Assembly (NCBI GenBank): GCA_028284495.1
Contig: JANQRP010000039.1
Coordinates: 20,958 to 84,957 of the forward strand
From: Longimicrobiales bacterium
GTDB taxonomy: Bacteria; Gemmatimonadota; Gemmatimonadetes; Longimicrobiales; Gaopeijiaceae
Reading direction: 5' to 3'
DNA: 64,000 bases
Shown: positions 17,777-27,658 of the stretch, in pieces
Layout of the letters: each line of letters opens with the position of its first letter
Numbering within the stretch: the first letter of the stretch is position 1
Position numbers and translations under genes: made by a program
Notes under the pieces: generated by a model
The model's database searches: none
What the model was told of the DNA's origin: nothing
Seen by the model: the letters and a program-made list of their open reading frames with translations, nothing else

Positions 17777-17805
17777 AGTATCTAAGCCCGCCACCAGTGC
17801 GTCAA
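17777..17805 (-). promoter_or_regulatory. Sigma-70-like promoter for rpmI-rplT-pheST
   Basis: TTGACG (17800-17805) and GATACT (17777-17782) with exactly 17 nt between them on the minus strand. The predicted start is near 17770, giving a leader of about 185 nt that contains the two hairpins. It explains how rpmI can be expressed without an upstream infC. Confidence 0.5.
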
Positions 17806-17850
17806 CGGGCCCCGCGCGTCGACGGGACCTCCGCGGAACGACCCGGCTAT

Positions 17851-19059
17851 CTAGAACCCCGCGCTGAGCTGGAGATAGCCGAAGAGCTGATCCCCGCCGG
17901 TTCGTCCGAGGGCGATGGCGGGGGCTTCCGCGCCCACCCACGAGACGCCGGTCCGGACGTCGAGACGGTCGAAGAGCGGACCCATCACCTGGAGGTCGAC
18001 CTCGTCGGCGAGCCGCCCCTCGCCCAGCCCCTCGTCGTCGACGAGGTCGAAGCGGTGCCAGTCGAGGCGAAGCACCAGCGCGTCCTTCAGCTCCCACGTG
18101 CCCCGCAGGTTCAACGCGGTCAGACCACGCCCGTCCGTGTTGTCGCGAGGGTCGTTGAAGAGATCGGCGAACCCGAGAAACCGGTGATTCCGGCCGAAGA
18201 GGTCCGAGAACCCCGCCGTCTCGCCGGCGCCGGGGGTCGCGTCACCGTCGTAGCGGTCGTACCCGACGCCGACGCTCCCTCGCCCATCGGCGAACGGCAC
18301 GCTGGCGAAGGCCGCCATCAGGCTGGCCGCCGAGATGTCGAGATCCTCCACCCTGCCCGCCTGTACGGCCGCCTCCACCCGATACCGCACGGGCCCGGTC
18401 GCGCCGGTGAACTCCGTGCCGAGCGTCGTACGGGACGTTTCGGCGTCGGCGTTGTCGCGGTCGTGGATCCCGAACAGGTGAAGCGTCCGCCCTCCGCCGA
18501 GGCCGAACTCGGCCCAGGCACCTGCCAGGTACTCGTCGTCGTCGTTCACCGGGCTCGACCCCTCCGCGATCTGGAAGCCGAACACCTCCAGACGCGCGGA
18601 CTCGCCGAACGGCGCCACCGCCACGAGCCCGTCGTAGGCGCGGCTCGTCGGAGACCAGACCGGCATCCCGAGGAGCCGACCGAACGCGACCTCGTACTCC
18701 TGTCGCCCGACGCGCAGACGCAGGGGCGTCTCGTCGTTGCCGACCTCGAGATACCCCTGATGGAAGTCGAACTGGTCGGCGCTGCCGTCCGTGGTACTGG
18801 TCTCCTCACCCCATCGGCGCACGTCCTGCGCCTGCGCGAAGAACCGCACCATCGGCGAGAACACGCCCGTGGCGCCGATCCGGGTCTGCATCACCGTGAA
18901 CGTCTCGTCGGGGCCACCGTCGATGTCGCGGGTCTCGAAGCGCGACCAGATGCTTCCCTCCCACTCGAACTGTTGCGCCGCCGCCGGCGACGTGCCGGCG
19001 AGCACGGCGACGAGCGCCGCCACGAGTGTACGGCTCGCACGAGCCGGGTCGAACCTCAT
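17851..19059 (-). CDS. Alginate-export-domain-like outer-membrane porin
   Basis: 402 residues from ATG at 19059, which overlaps the thrS stop (TGATG). A signal peptide is visible (VAALVAVLAGTSPAAAQQ, cleavage after AQ or AQQ). The mature part has the pattern of the AlgE/alginate-export barrel family: an early SRFETRD strand, MQTRIGATGVFSP, FFAQAQDVRRWG, GYLEVGN..., and RVGRQEYEVAFGRLLG, ending in GYLQLSAGF with a terminal Phe. The family forms 16-18-stranded barrels, some of which export alginate; many members are generic porins, so substrate is unknown. It occupies the place where infC is usually found and is probably co-translated with thrS. Confidence 0.8.
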   Translation of the reverse strand: MRFDPARASRTLVAALVAVLAGTSPAAAQQFEWEGSIWSRFETRDIDGGPDETFTVMQTRIGATGVFSPMVRFFAQAQDVRRWGEETSTTDGSADQFDFHQGYLEVGNDETPLRLRVGRQEYEVAFGRLLGMPVWSPTSRAYDGLVAVAPFGESARLEVFGFQIAEGSSPVNDDDEYLAGAWAEFGLGGGRTLHLFGIHDRDNADAETSRTTLGTEFTGATGPVRYRVEAAVQAGRVEDLDISAASLMAAFASVPFADGRGSVGVGYDRYDGDATPGAGETAGFSDLFGRNHRFLGFADLFNDPRDNTDGRGLTALNLRGTWELKDALVLRLDWHRFDLVDDEGLGEGRLADEVDLQVMGPLFDRLDVRTGVSWVGAEAPAIALGRTGGDQLFGYLQLSAGF

Positions 19060-21017
19060 CACGCGTCCCCTTCCGTATCCATGTCCAGCCCGATCGCGTC
19101 GCCGAGCGCTCTCGCGTCGATCTCGCGACGGATGTGGTCGATGAACTCCTCGCGGGCCATGACGTCCTGCTTCCGGCCCGTGCCCCTGCGCCGGATCGCG
19201 ACGGTCCCCGCCTCGATCTCGCGCTCCCCCATCACCGCCATGTACGGGACCTTCTTCATCTCCCCGTCGCGGATCCGCGAGCCGAGCGTGTCGCGGTGGT
19301 CCAGCTCGGCCCGGATGCCGGCGGCGCGAAGTTCGTCCACGAACTCCTGCGCCTCCGCCGTGAACTGTTCCGAGATCGGCAGCACCCTCACCTGCTCGGG
19401 GGCGAGCCACGTCGGGAAGGCGCCGGCATAGTGCTCGATCAGTCCACCCACGAACCGCTCCATGGATCCCACGAGGACCCGATGCAGCATCACCGGGCGA
19501 TGCGTCTCGTTGTCCTCGCCGATGTACCCCAGCCCGAACCGCTCCGACAGGTTGAAATCCAGCTGGACCGTGGGCCCCTGCCACTTCCGGCCGATCGCGT
19601 CGATCAGCTTGAAGTCGAGCTTGGGGCCATAGAAGGCGCCACCGCCGTGGTCGATCGTGTACTCGATGCCGCGCGCGTCCAGCGTCTCCGCCAGGACTCG
19701 CTCGGCCTGCTCCCAGTCGTCATCGGACCCGAGCGCCTTCTCGGGCTTCGTCGCCAGCTCGATCGTGTATGGATACCCGAACGTCTCGAGCATCTCGTCC
19801 ACGAGGTCGAGCAGCCGCTCGATCTCTCCACCCGTCTGCTCGGGGGTGCAGAACACGTGGGCGTCGTCCTGCGTGAACCCCCGCACGCGGAGCATGCCGT
19901 GGAGGACGCCCGATCGCTCGTACCGGTACACCGTGCCGAACTCCGCCATGCGGATCGGGAGGTCGCGGTACGACCGCTGGTCGGCTTCGAAGATCGCGAT
20001 GTGGCCCGGGCAGTTCATCGGCTTGGGCCGGTACCTGGACCCCTCGACCTCGATCGCCCCGAACATGTTCTCGGCGAAGTTCTCGAGGTGCCCCGAGATC
20101 TCGAACAGCCGCTCGTTCACGACGTGCGGCGTGTAGACGAGCTGGTAGCCGTGGCGCAGGATCAGCTCGCGCTCGAAGTTCTCGATCTCCATGCGGAGGA
20201 TGGCGCCCTTCGGGTGCCACAGGATCAGCCCCGCCCCGACACGCGCGTCGGTCGAGAAGAGGTCCAGCTGCTTCCCGAGCGTGCGGTGATCCCGCTTTTT
20301 CGCCTCCTCGAGCCGCTGCAGATGCTTCTTGAGGTCCTTCCTGCCGAAGAAGGCCGTGCCGTAGATCCGCTGGAGCATCTGCCGGCGCTCGTCGCCCCGC
20401 CAGTACGCGCCCGCCGTGGACAGCAGGCGGAAGTTCTGGAGCCTGCCGGTGCTCGGCACGTGCGGCCCCCGGCAGAGGTCGAGGAAGGGACCGTTCTCGT
20501 AGACCGTGATCACCTCGTCGTCGGCGAACTCCGCGAGCCGCTCCAGCTTGAGCGGATCGTCGGAGAACAGCTCGCGGGCCTCGTCGGCGGACACCACGCG
20601 GCGCTCGAACGGCTGATCGGCTTCGATGACCTCGGCCATGACCGCCTCGAACCGCTCGAGGTCGTCGGGCGTGAACGGCTCGTCGACCTCGAAGTCGTAG
20701 TAGAACCCCTCGTCGATGGCCGGACCGAATCCGATCGCGGCCTCGGGGCGGAGCTGACGCACCGCCGTCGCGAGGATGTGGGCCGCCGAGTGCCGAAGCA
20801 CGGGCAGCGCCGCCTCGTCCCGCTCGGTCAGGATCGTGAGCTCGGTGCCGTCCGCGAGGGGATGCATCAGGTCGATCGTCTCGCCCTCGACCACGGCGGC
20901 CACGGCGGCCTTCGCGAGGCCGGGGCCGATGGATGCGGCCACGTCGCCCGCGGTCGAACCGGCGGGCATCTCCTTCACGCTCCCGTCGGGCAGCGTGATG
21001 CGAATCATGTCGGACAT
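19059..21017 (-). CDS. thrS: Threonyl-tRNA synthetase
   Basis: 652 residues, the usual full-length bacterial form. Domains: N-terminal TGS domain (RITLPDGSVKEMPAG...), N2 editing domain with HSAAHILATAV (His-rich motif, about residues 73-83), class II catalytic core with the zinc Cys in MNCPGHIAIFE, GVLHGMLRVRGFTQDDAHVFC (motif 2 region) and motif 3 (HRVLVGSMERFVGGLIEHY), and a C-terminal anticodon-binding domain. It charges tRNA-Thr and edits Ser-tRNA-Thr. No T-box leader is apparent upstream. Its stop codon overlaps the start of the porin gene, which is an unusual partner. Confidence 0.97.
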   Translation of the reverse strand: MSDMIRITLPDGSVKEMPAGSTAGDVAASIGPGLAKAAVAAVVEGETIDLMHPLADGTELTILTERDEAALPVLRHSAAHILATAVRQLRPEAAIGFGPAIDEGFYYDFEVDEPFTPDDLERFEAVMAEVIEADQPFERRVVSADEARELFSDDPLKLERLAEFADDEVITVYENGPFLDLCRGPHVPSTGRLQNFRLLSTAGAYWRGDERRQMLQRIYGTAFFGRKDLKKHLQRLEEAKKRDHRTLGKQLDLFSTDARVGAGLILWHPKGAILRMEIENFERELILRHGYQLVYTPHVVNERLFEISGHLENFAENMFGAIEVEGSRYRPKPMNCPGHIAIFEADQRSYRDLPIRMAEFGTVYRYERSGVLHGMLRVRGFTQDDAHVFCTPEQTGGEIERLLDLVDEMLETFGYPYTIELATKPEKALGSDDDWEQAERVLAETLDARGIEYTIDHGGGAFYGPKLDFKLIDAIGRKWQGPTVQLDFNLSERFGLGYIGEDNETHRPVMLHRVLVGSMERFVGGLIEHYAGAFPTWLAPEQVRVLPISEQFTAEAQEFVDELRAAGIRAELDHRDTLGSRIRDGEMKKVPYMAVMGEREIEAGTVAIRRRGTGRKQDVMAREEFIDHIRREIDARALGDAIGLDMDTEGDA

Positions 21018-21101
21018 GGGATTGGCGCTTCGGGTCGTCGACCGTCCCGCCTACGTGCGGCCCGGCCTCGTGACACGGAAGGTAACATCGGTGGCGCCAC
21101 G

Positions 21102-21134
21102 AAAAACGGCCCGGCCCCCGAGGGGACCGGACCG
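21102..21134 (-). terminator. Intrinsic terminator of groESL
   Basis: On the minus strand a long GC-rich inverted repeat (GGTCCGGTCCCC paired with GGGGCCGGGCC, short loop) is followed by G and TTTTT. It lies about 65 nt after the groEL stop codon and before the thrS start, so it should separate the chaperonin transcript from thrS. Confidence 0.75.
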
Positions 21135-21198
21135 CTTCTTCGTGCGGCACGCCACGACCGCTTTCGTCATGGGCGCGCCCGTGTCCGGGTCGGACGGA

Positions 21199-22833
<1,635 letters not shown>

Positions 22834-22913
22834 GTGTCTCTATCTCCTGTCAGCGTTGTGCTGAAATGCGTGCGTTCGTGATGCGGGTGCGACGGGTCGC
22901 GCCTTGCGACCGA

Positions 22914-23216
22914 TCAGCCGATCACCGCGAGGACGTCCGCCTCGCGAAGGATGAGGAACTCCTCGCCGTCGACGGTCACGTCCGTGCCGCTGTACTTCCC
23001 GTACAGCACGGTGTCACCGACCTCGACCTCCGGCGCGAGCCGCTCGCCCTGGTCGGACAGCTTGCCCGGGCCCACGGCGACGATCTCGCCCTGCTGGGGC
23101 TTCTCCTTGGCGGTATCGGGGATGTACAGCCCACCCCGCATCTGCTCGCTCTCGTCCAGCGCCTTCACCACGACGCGATCCGCGAGCGGGCGAATCTTCT
23201 CTGCAGCAGACGACAT
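22914..23216 (-). CDS. groS: 10 kDa chaperonin GroES
   Basis: 100 residues from ATG at 23216 (MSSAAEKIRPLADRVVVK). The mobile loop (SEQMRGGLYIPDTAKEKP), GEIVAVGPGK, and VGDTVLYGKYSGTDV are family hallmarks. It caps the GroEL ring. The frame is open upstream of the ATG, but that part covers the promoter and operator and is not coding. Expression is likely repressed by HrcA through the CIRCE site about 50 nt upstream. Confidence 0.97.
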   Translation of the reverse strand: MSSAAEKIRPLADRVVVKALDESEQMRGGLYIPDTAKEKPQQGEIVAVGPGKLSDQGERLAPEVEVGDTVLYGKYSGTDVTVDGEEFLILREADVLAVIG

Positions 23217-23264
23217 TGCCTTCTGCCTCCGTTGATGGTGCGTGATTCCCGAGGTTTCGTCGTG

Positions 23265-23291
23265 TTGGCACTCTCTCGGGTAGAGTGCTAA
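23265..23291 (-). promoter_or_regulatory. CIRCE operator (HrcA binding site) upstream of groESL
   Basis: The minus strand reads TTAGCACTC, nine bases, GAGTGCCAA; the consensus is TTAGCACTC-N9-GAGTGCTAA, so there is a single mismatch in one arm. It lies 48 nt before groES and just downstream of the likely transcription start. hrcA itself is not in the window. Confidence 0.93.
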
Positions 23292-23303
23292 CAACCAGGA
23301 CGT

Positions 23304-23332
23304 AATGTCGGAAACACTTCCGAAGCCGTCAA
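23304..23332 (-). promoter_or_regulatory. Candidate promoter of groESL
   Basis: TTGACG (23327-23332), 17-nt spacer, GACATT (23304-23309) on the minus strand. The -10 is weak, but the spacing is ideal and the predicted start would place the CIRCE element at the beginning of the transcript, the usual arrangement for HrcA repression. Confidence 0.45.
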
Positions 23333-23439
23333 CGCCCGTGACAACCGCGAGACATGCCGACGACGAGCCCCCGCGCGGCACGGCGATCGACCGCGGTCGC
23401 CTCTGACAACATGCCGCGCCGATGCTACCTTCGGGCACG

Positions 23440-24438
23440 ATGCCGACGAACGCCCCCGGGAGCCCCGACTCCCCCTCCCTGAACGACCTCCTGCACGCGG
23501 CGAGTCGCACGTTCGCCATCGGGATCGACCTCCTGCCGGAGCCCCTCCGCTCGGAAATCGAGGTGGCCTATCTGCTTCTCCGCGTGTCCGACTACCTGGA
23601 GGACAACGAGTCGATGCCACCGGAGCGGAAGGCACCGCTCCTGGAGCGCTGGGTGCGCGTGCTGCGGGGGGAGGAGGGTGTCGACGAGCTGGAATCGACC
23701 CTCGCGGCGGTGCCGGACGAGACGGCGGACGCACTGGTGGCGCGGAACGTACGCATCGTGCACGACGGTTTCCTCTCCATGCGGGACGTCGCCCGGGACG
23801 TGATCGGCCGCCATGTGGTGGACTCGACCGAGGGCATGGCCCGCTGGGCACTGCGGGGCCCCGACATCCCCGACGAGGCCGCGCTGGACGACTACATGCA
23901 CGAGGTCGCGGGCCGGGTCGGGTGGCTGCTCACCGAGCTCTTCGCCGACCGGATCCCGGAGGTCGCCGCGCGCCGCGACGAGATGATGGTGCTGGGCCGG
24001 GAGTTCGGGCTGGCCCTTCAGACGGTGAACGTCATCCGGGGCCTTCACTCCGACTGGGAGCGTGGGTGGGTCTTCGTTCCCGACGAGTACGTGCCGGGTC
24101 GGATGCTGCCGACCGAGCTCTTCGAGGAGGGGCGTCGCACCCGCGAGATGGAGGTCGAGATCCTCGATCGGCTGGTCCCGAAGGCGGAGGCCCATCTCGC
24201 GGCCGCGCAGGACTACATCGCCGTGATCCCCGGCCGCGAACGCGGCATCCGACTCTTCTGCCTGCTGCCCTACCTGTTCGCCGTGCGCACCCTGGCCATC
24301 TCGCGCAGGAACCCGCGGGTCTTCGAGGAGGAGACCAAGATCACCCGGAAGGAGGTGAAGTCGATCTACCTCTGGTGTCGCCTCCTGGGTCGGTCGAACC
24401 GCTGGGTGGCGTGGTACGCGAAGCGGCTCAGCCGCTGA
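23440..24438 (+). CDS. Squalene/phytoene synthase family protein
   Basis: 332 residues from ATG at 23440; an ATG at 23422 would add six. The family condenses two prenyl diphosphates head-to-head (two farnesyl diphosphates to squalene in the squalene branch). The first Asp-rich motif is SDYLED (residues 50-55) and the segment YMHEVAGRVGWLLTELF (142-158) resembles the squalene-synthase YC.YVAG.VG block. The second Asp-rich region reads LQTVNVIRGLHSDWERG, where Gly replaces the Asp usual after NIIR. It faces coaX; the two coding ends overlap by 11 nt. A squalene-type product (hopanoid or carotenoid precursor) is likely but not proved, and the altered motif leaves room for another substrate. Confidence 0.85.
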   Translation: MPTNAPGSPDSPSLNDLLHAASRTFAIGIDLLPEPLRSEIEVAYLLLRVSDYLEDNESMPPERKAPLLERWVRVLRGEEGVDELESTLAAVPDETADALVARNVRIVHDGFLSMRDVARDVIGRHVVDSTEGMARWALRGPDIPDEAALDDYMHEVAGRVGWLLTELFADRIPEVAARRDEMMVLGREFGLALQTVNVIRGLHSDWERGWVFVPDEYVPGRMLPTELFEEGRRTREMEVEILDRLVPKAEAHLAAAQDYIAVIPGRERGIRLFCLLPYLFAVRTLAISRRNPRVFEEETKITRKEVKSIYLWCRLLGRSNRWVAWYAKRLSR

Positions 24439-25201
24439 GGACCTCGCCCGCGATGGCGAGACCCACGAGGGTGAGAAGCGGCACGACCTCATCGACCGTA
24501 TGCGCGTGCGGCCCAACGGTCCGTGCGTGGCCGCCCGTGGCGACGACCAGCACGTCCTCCCGCCCCCACTCGGTACGGATCCGCCCGACCATCCCGTCCA
24601 GCGCGTCCACCACCCCGTAAAAGATTCCGCTCCGGATGCAGTCGTCGGTGCGGGTTCCGATGACGCGGGCCGGCTGCGAGAGGCCGACGCTGGGCAGCTT
24701 GGCCGTCCGACGCGAGAGCCACTCCAGCCCGGCGGACACGCCGGGTGCGATGACCCCCCCGACGAAGGCGCCATCCGCGGTCACGCAGTCGTACGTCGTG
24801 GCCGTCCCGAGATCCACGATGATGGTGTCCCGCCCGTACAGCTCGCGCGCGGCCAGCGTGTTCACGATCCGATCCGCCCCGACCGTGCGAGGCTCGTCCA
24901 CCTCGAGCCGGACCGGCAGCGGCGAGTCCGGCCCGACCACGAGGACGGCCCCACCGGCGACGCGGCCCAGCGTGGGAAGGAGGACCTCGGTCGCCGACGG
25001 CACGACGGACCCCAGCACCGCGAGGTCGAACTGGTCCGGGCCGAATCCCGCCTCCCGAACCATCGAGCGGAGAAGGTGCGTGTACTCGTCGGCCGTCCGG
25101 GGCACCTGGGTGGACACGCGCCACGACGCCACCGTCTGTCGCGCGTCGTCCACCACGCCCATGACCGTTTCGGTATTCCCGACATCCACGACCAGCTTCA
25201 T
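24428..25201 (-). CDS. coaX: Type III pantothenate kinase
   Basis: 257 residues. It phosphorylates pantothenate in the first step of CoA synthesis. The type III (CoaX) fold is indicated by the N-terminal VDVGNTETVMGV (phosphate 1 motif), EPRTVGADRIVN, and IVDLGTATTYDCV (phosphate 2), followed by GGVIAPGVSAGLEWLSRRTAKLP. These are ASKHA-type ATPase motifs. It is the last gene of the chain bshA-uppP-nadC-birA-coaX, joined to birA by an ATGA overlap; birA-coaX adjacency is common because both act on vitamin-derived cofactors. Confidence 0.95.
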   Translation of the reverse strand: MKLVVDVGNTETVMGVVDDARQTVASWRVSTQVPRTADEYTHLLRSMVREAGFGPDQFDLAVLGSVVPSATEVLLPTLGRVAGGAVLVVGPDSPLPVRLEVDEPRTVGADRIVNTLAARELYGRDTIIVDLGTATTYDCVTADGAFVGGVIAPGVSAGLEWLSRRTAKLPSVGLSQPARVIGTRTDDCIRSGIFYGVVDALDGMVGRIRTEWGREDVLVVATGGHARTVGPHAHTVDEVVPLLTLVGLAIAGEVLSG

Positions 25202-26001
25202 CTCGTCGCTCCTCCCGATTCGCGAATCCGTCCCACGGGGCGCACGCTCCCGGTCCGTACCGACCGGACGCCCTCTTCCGTCTCCACATGAAGGCCCCCG
25301 TCGGCGCCGATTCCGCGCGCGATTCCGCCGGGGCCGTCGGTGCAGCGCACGACGCGGTTGAGCAGCCGGTCCCGCTCGGCGATCCGCGTCAGTTCCGACA
25401 CGGACAGCCGGGGGGCTCCCTGCTCCAGCGTGGTCCGGATTCGTCGCACGAGTCCACCGAGCAGCTGCGCCCTGGAAATCGGTCCGGGCACGAGGGCGTC
25501 GAGGCCCACCGGTGACACGTCGAACTCCCCGCCGGACGGTGTCGCGAGGTTCAGTCCGACGCCGACGATCGCGCCCCCGGCATCCGACCCCCGGACCTGC
25601 TTCTCACAGAGAATGCCGCCCAGCTTCCGATCCTGCCACCACAGGTCGTTCGGCCACTTCAGGCCCACGTCCCGGAGACCGAGAAGCCCACCGAGCACGT
25701 CCAGCACGGCGACGCAGGTCCGAAGCGGCATGAGCTCGAGTGCACCGCGGCGCTGCGGCACCACCAGACTGAACCAGAGGCCGCGGCCGGCCTCGGACAC
25801 CCACCGACGCCCCGCGCGCCCGCGTCCGGCGCGCTGCGCCTCGGCCAGCACCACGCTCCACGGCCGAGCACCCTCGAGGGCCCACTCCCGTGCGCGCTCG
25901 TTCGTGGAGTCGACGCTCGACCACGCCTCGAACCCCGGGATTCCCCAGACTTCCTCCCAGACCCGGGTCGGCTCGCCCTCCCAGTGCGTGAGCCGGGTCA
26001 C
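25198..26001 (-). CDS. birA: Biotin-[acetyl-CoA-carboxylase] ligase
   Basis: 267 residues. It activates biotin with ATP and transfers it to the biotin carboxyl carrier protein. The catalytic GRGRAGRRWVSE motif (about residues 58-69) and KWPNDLWWQDRKLGGILCE are complete. The protein lacks the N-terminal DNA-binding helix-turn-helix of E. coli BirA, so it is a group I ligase with no repressor role. The short C-terminal domain is present. It overlaps both neighbours by four bases (ATGA). Confidence 0.95.
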   Translation of the reverse strand: MTRLTHWEGEPTRVWEEVWGIPGFEAWSSVDSTNERAREWALEGARPWSVVLAEAQRAGRGRAGRRWVSEAGRGLWFSLVVPQRRGALELMPLRTCVAVLDVLGGLLGLRDVGLKWPNDLWWQDRKLGGILCEKQVRGSDAGGAIVGVGLNLATPSGGEFDVSPVGLDALVPGPISRAQLLGGLVRRIRTTLEQGAPRLSVSELTRIAERDRLLNRVVRCTDGPGGIARGIGADGGLHVETEEGVRSVRTGSVRPVGRIRESGGATR

Positions 26002-26870
26002 GAGCCCGCACCGTGCACCCGCAGGCTCAGGTCGGCCGTCGAGGCCGAATGCGTGAGGGCTCCGACGCTGATCAGGTCCACGCCGGTTTCGGCGATCGCG
26101 CGCACCGTGTCCAGGCGCACGTTGCCCGATGCCTCGAGCTCGGGCCGGGCCTCCGTCGGCAGCTGATGGACGCGTTCGACCGCCGCCCTCAGCGTGGCGA
26201 GGTCCATGTTGTCCAGGAGGATCCGGTCGACCGGCCGGGACAGCGCTTCACCGAGCTCGGAGAGCGTCCGCACCTCGACCTCGATCGCCAGCTCGCGATC
26301 GTTGGAGTTCCGAACCCGGTCGATGGCGTCGACCACTCCCCCCGCCGCGGCGATGTGGTTGTCCTTGATCATCACCATGTCGTGGAGCCCCATCCGGTGG
26401 TTGGTGCCACCACCCGCCCGCACCGCGGCCTTCTCGAGCAGACGGAATCCGGGCGTGGTCTTCCGCGTGTCGACCACGCGCGCGCCGGACCCTCGCACCG
26501 CCTCCACGAATGCAAACGTGAGGCCGGCGATGCCGGAGAGGCGTCCCAGGAAGTTCATCGCCGTCCGCTCGGCGGTGAGGATCCCGCGGAGCGGACCCCG
26601 GATCACGAGGATCGTCTCGCCGGATCCCACAAAGCTCCCGTCCGGGGCGCGCACCTCGACCTCGATCTCCGGATCGACGAGGCGGAACACGCGGTTCGCG
26701 ACGTCCGTACCCGCCACCACGACGGCCTCCTTGGCGATCACCGAAGCCTCTCCTCGGGCGTCGGGCGGGACCGTCCATTCGGACGTGAAGTCGCCCGGTC
26801 CCACGTCCTCGGCCAGCGCCATCCGGACGAGCGCGTCGAGGGCTGCGTCCGCAGCGTCGGAGTCGCTCAT
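25998..26870 (-). CDS. nadC: Nicotinate-nucleotide pyrophosphorylase (carboxylating)
   Basis: 290 residues from the ATG at 26870, which overlaps the uppP stop as ATGA. It turns quinolinate and PRPP into nicotinate mononucleotide in de novo NAD synthesis. Hallmarks: ALAEDVGPGDFTSE at the N-terminus, ERTAMNFLGRLSGIA, DTRKTTPGFRLLEKAAVRAGGGTNHR split over the active site, KDNHI, and EVEVRTLSE. Length is normal. nadA and nadB are not in the window. It links functionally with nadK in the upstream cluster. Confidence 0.97.
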   Translation of the reverse strand: MSDSDAADAALDALVRMALAEDVGPGDFTSEWTVPPDARGEASVIAKEAVVVAGTDVANRVFRLVDPEIEVEVRAPDGSFVGSGETILVIRGPLRGILTAERTAMNFLGRLSGIAGLTFAFVEAVRGSGARVVDTRKTTPGFRLLEKAAVRAGGGTNHRMGLHDMVMIKDNHIAAAGGVVDAIDRVRNSNDRELAIEVEVRTLSELGEALSRPVDRILLDNMDLATLRAAVERVHQLPTEARPELEASGNVRLDTVRAIAETGVDLISVGALTHSASTADLSLRVHGAGS

Positions 26871-27658
26871 GACGGCTTGAGATTCAGGTAGAGGAGGAAT
26901 CCGATTCCGAGCGGAATCAGGTAGAAGGCGAAGCGGTGGAAGTCCTGCCGCCGGAGGAGGGCCACGAACGTGTGGATGGCCGCGATGCCGGTCAGCCCGG
27001 CCGCGAGCGCGCCGGCCACGAGCGTCCCCGAACCGATCCCCGACGTCCCCGCGGCCAGGTCGGGGGCCGCGAGCACCGCCGCGCCGGCGATCGCGATCAG
27101 CGCCATCAGGAACGAGAACGCCGCCGCCTCGAGCGGCGCGACCCCGAGCCACAGCGCGGCCGCGACCGTGGTGCCGGATCGGGAAATGCCCGGCACGAGC
27201 GCCAGCGCCTGCGCGCAGCCGACGAGGAGCGCGATGCGCGGGGTGATCCGCAGGCTTCGTTCGCGGCGAAGGGGCGTCCGCGTGGACCACAGGATCGCCG
27301 CCGTGACCAGGAACCCGAGCGCGGCCCAGTGCGGCGTGTCGAAGACCCGTTCGATGTGATCGTCGAAGCCGACGCCGATCACCGCAGCCGGGAGGGTCGC
27401 CAGCGCCAGAAGTCCGATCTGCTCCCAGGCGTCACGCATCCGGCGCAGCGCGCCCGCGGCCAACCCGGTCACCCGCTCCCTGTATACCCACACGATCGAC
27501 ACGAGCGTACCGACATGGACGGCGATCTCGAACGCGACGCCCGGAAGGTCGAGGCCGAGCAGGCGCTGCCCCACCACGAGATGGCCCGAACTCGATACCG
27601 GCAGGAACTCGGTCGCCCCCTGCACGATCCCCAGAAGGATCGACTCGAAGGGACTCAC
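26867..27658 (-). CDS. uppP: Undecaprenyl-diphosphatase (BacA/UppP)
   Basis: 263 residues. An inner-membrane phosphatase that recycles undecaprenyl diphosphate to the monophosphate carrier for cell-wall synthesis and gives bacitracin tolerance. The two catalytic stretches are present: GATEFLPVSSSGHLV (residues 15-29) and PGISRSGTTVAAALWLG. About seven to eight hydrophobic segments follow. It is overlapped by four bases at each end, by bshA upstream and nadC downstream. Confidence 0.97.
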   Translation of the reverse strand: MSPFESILLGIVQGATEFLPVSSSGHLVVGQRLLGLDLPGVAFEIAVHVGTLVSIVWVYRERVTGLAAGALRRMRDAWEQIGLLALATLPAAVIGVGFDDHIERVFDTPHWAALGFLVTAAILWSTRTPLRRERSLRITPRIALLVGCAQALALVPGISRSGTTVAAALWLGVAPLEAAAFSFLMALIAIAGAAVLAAPDLAAGTSGIGSGTLVAGALAAGLTGIAAIHTFVALLRRQDFHRFAFYLIPLGIGFLLYLNLKPS

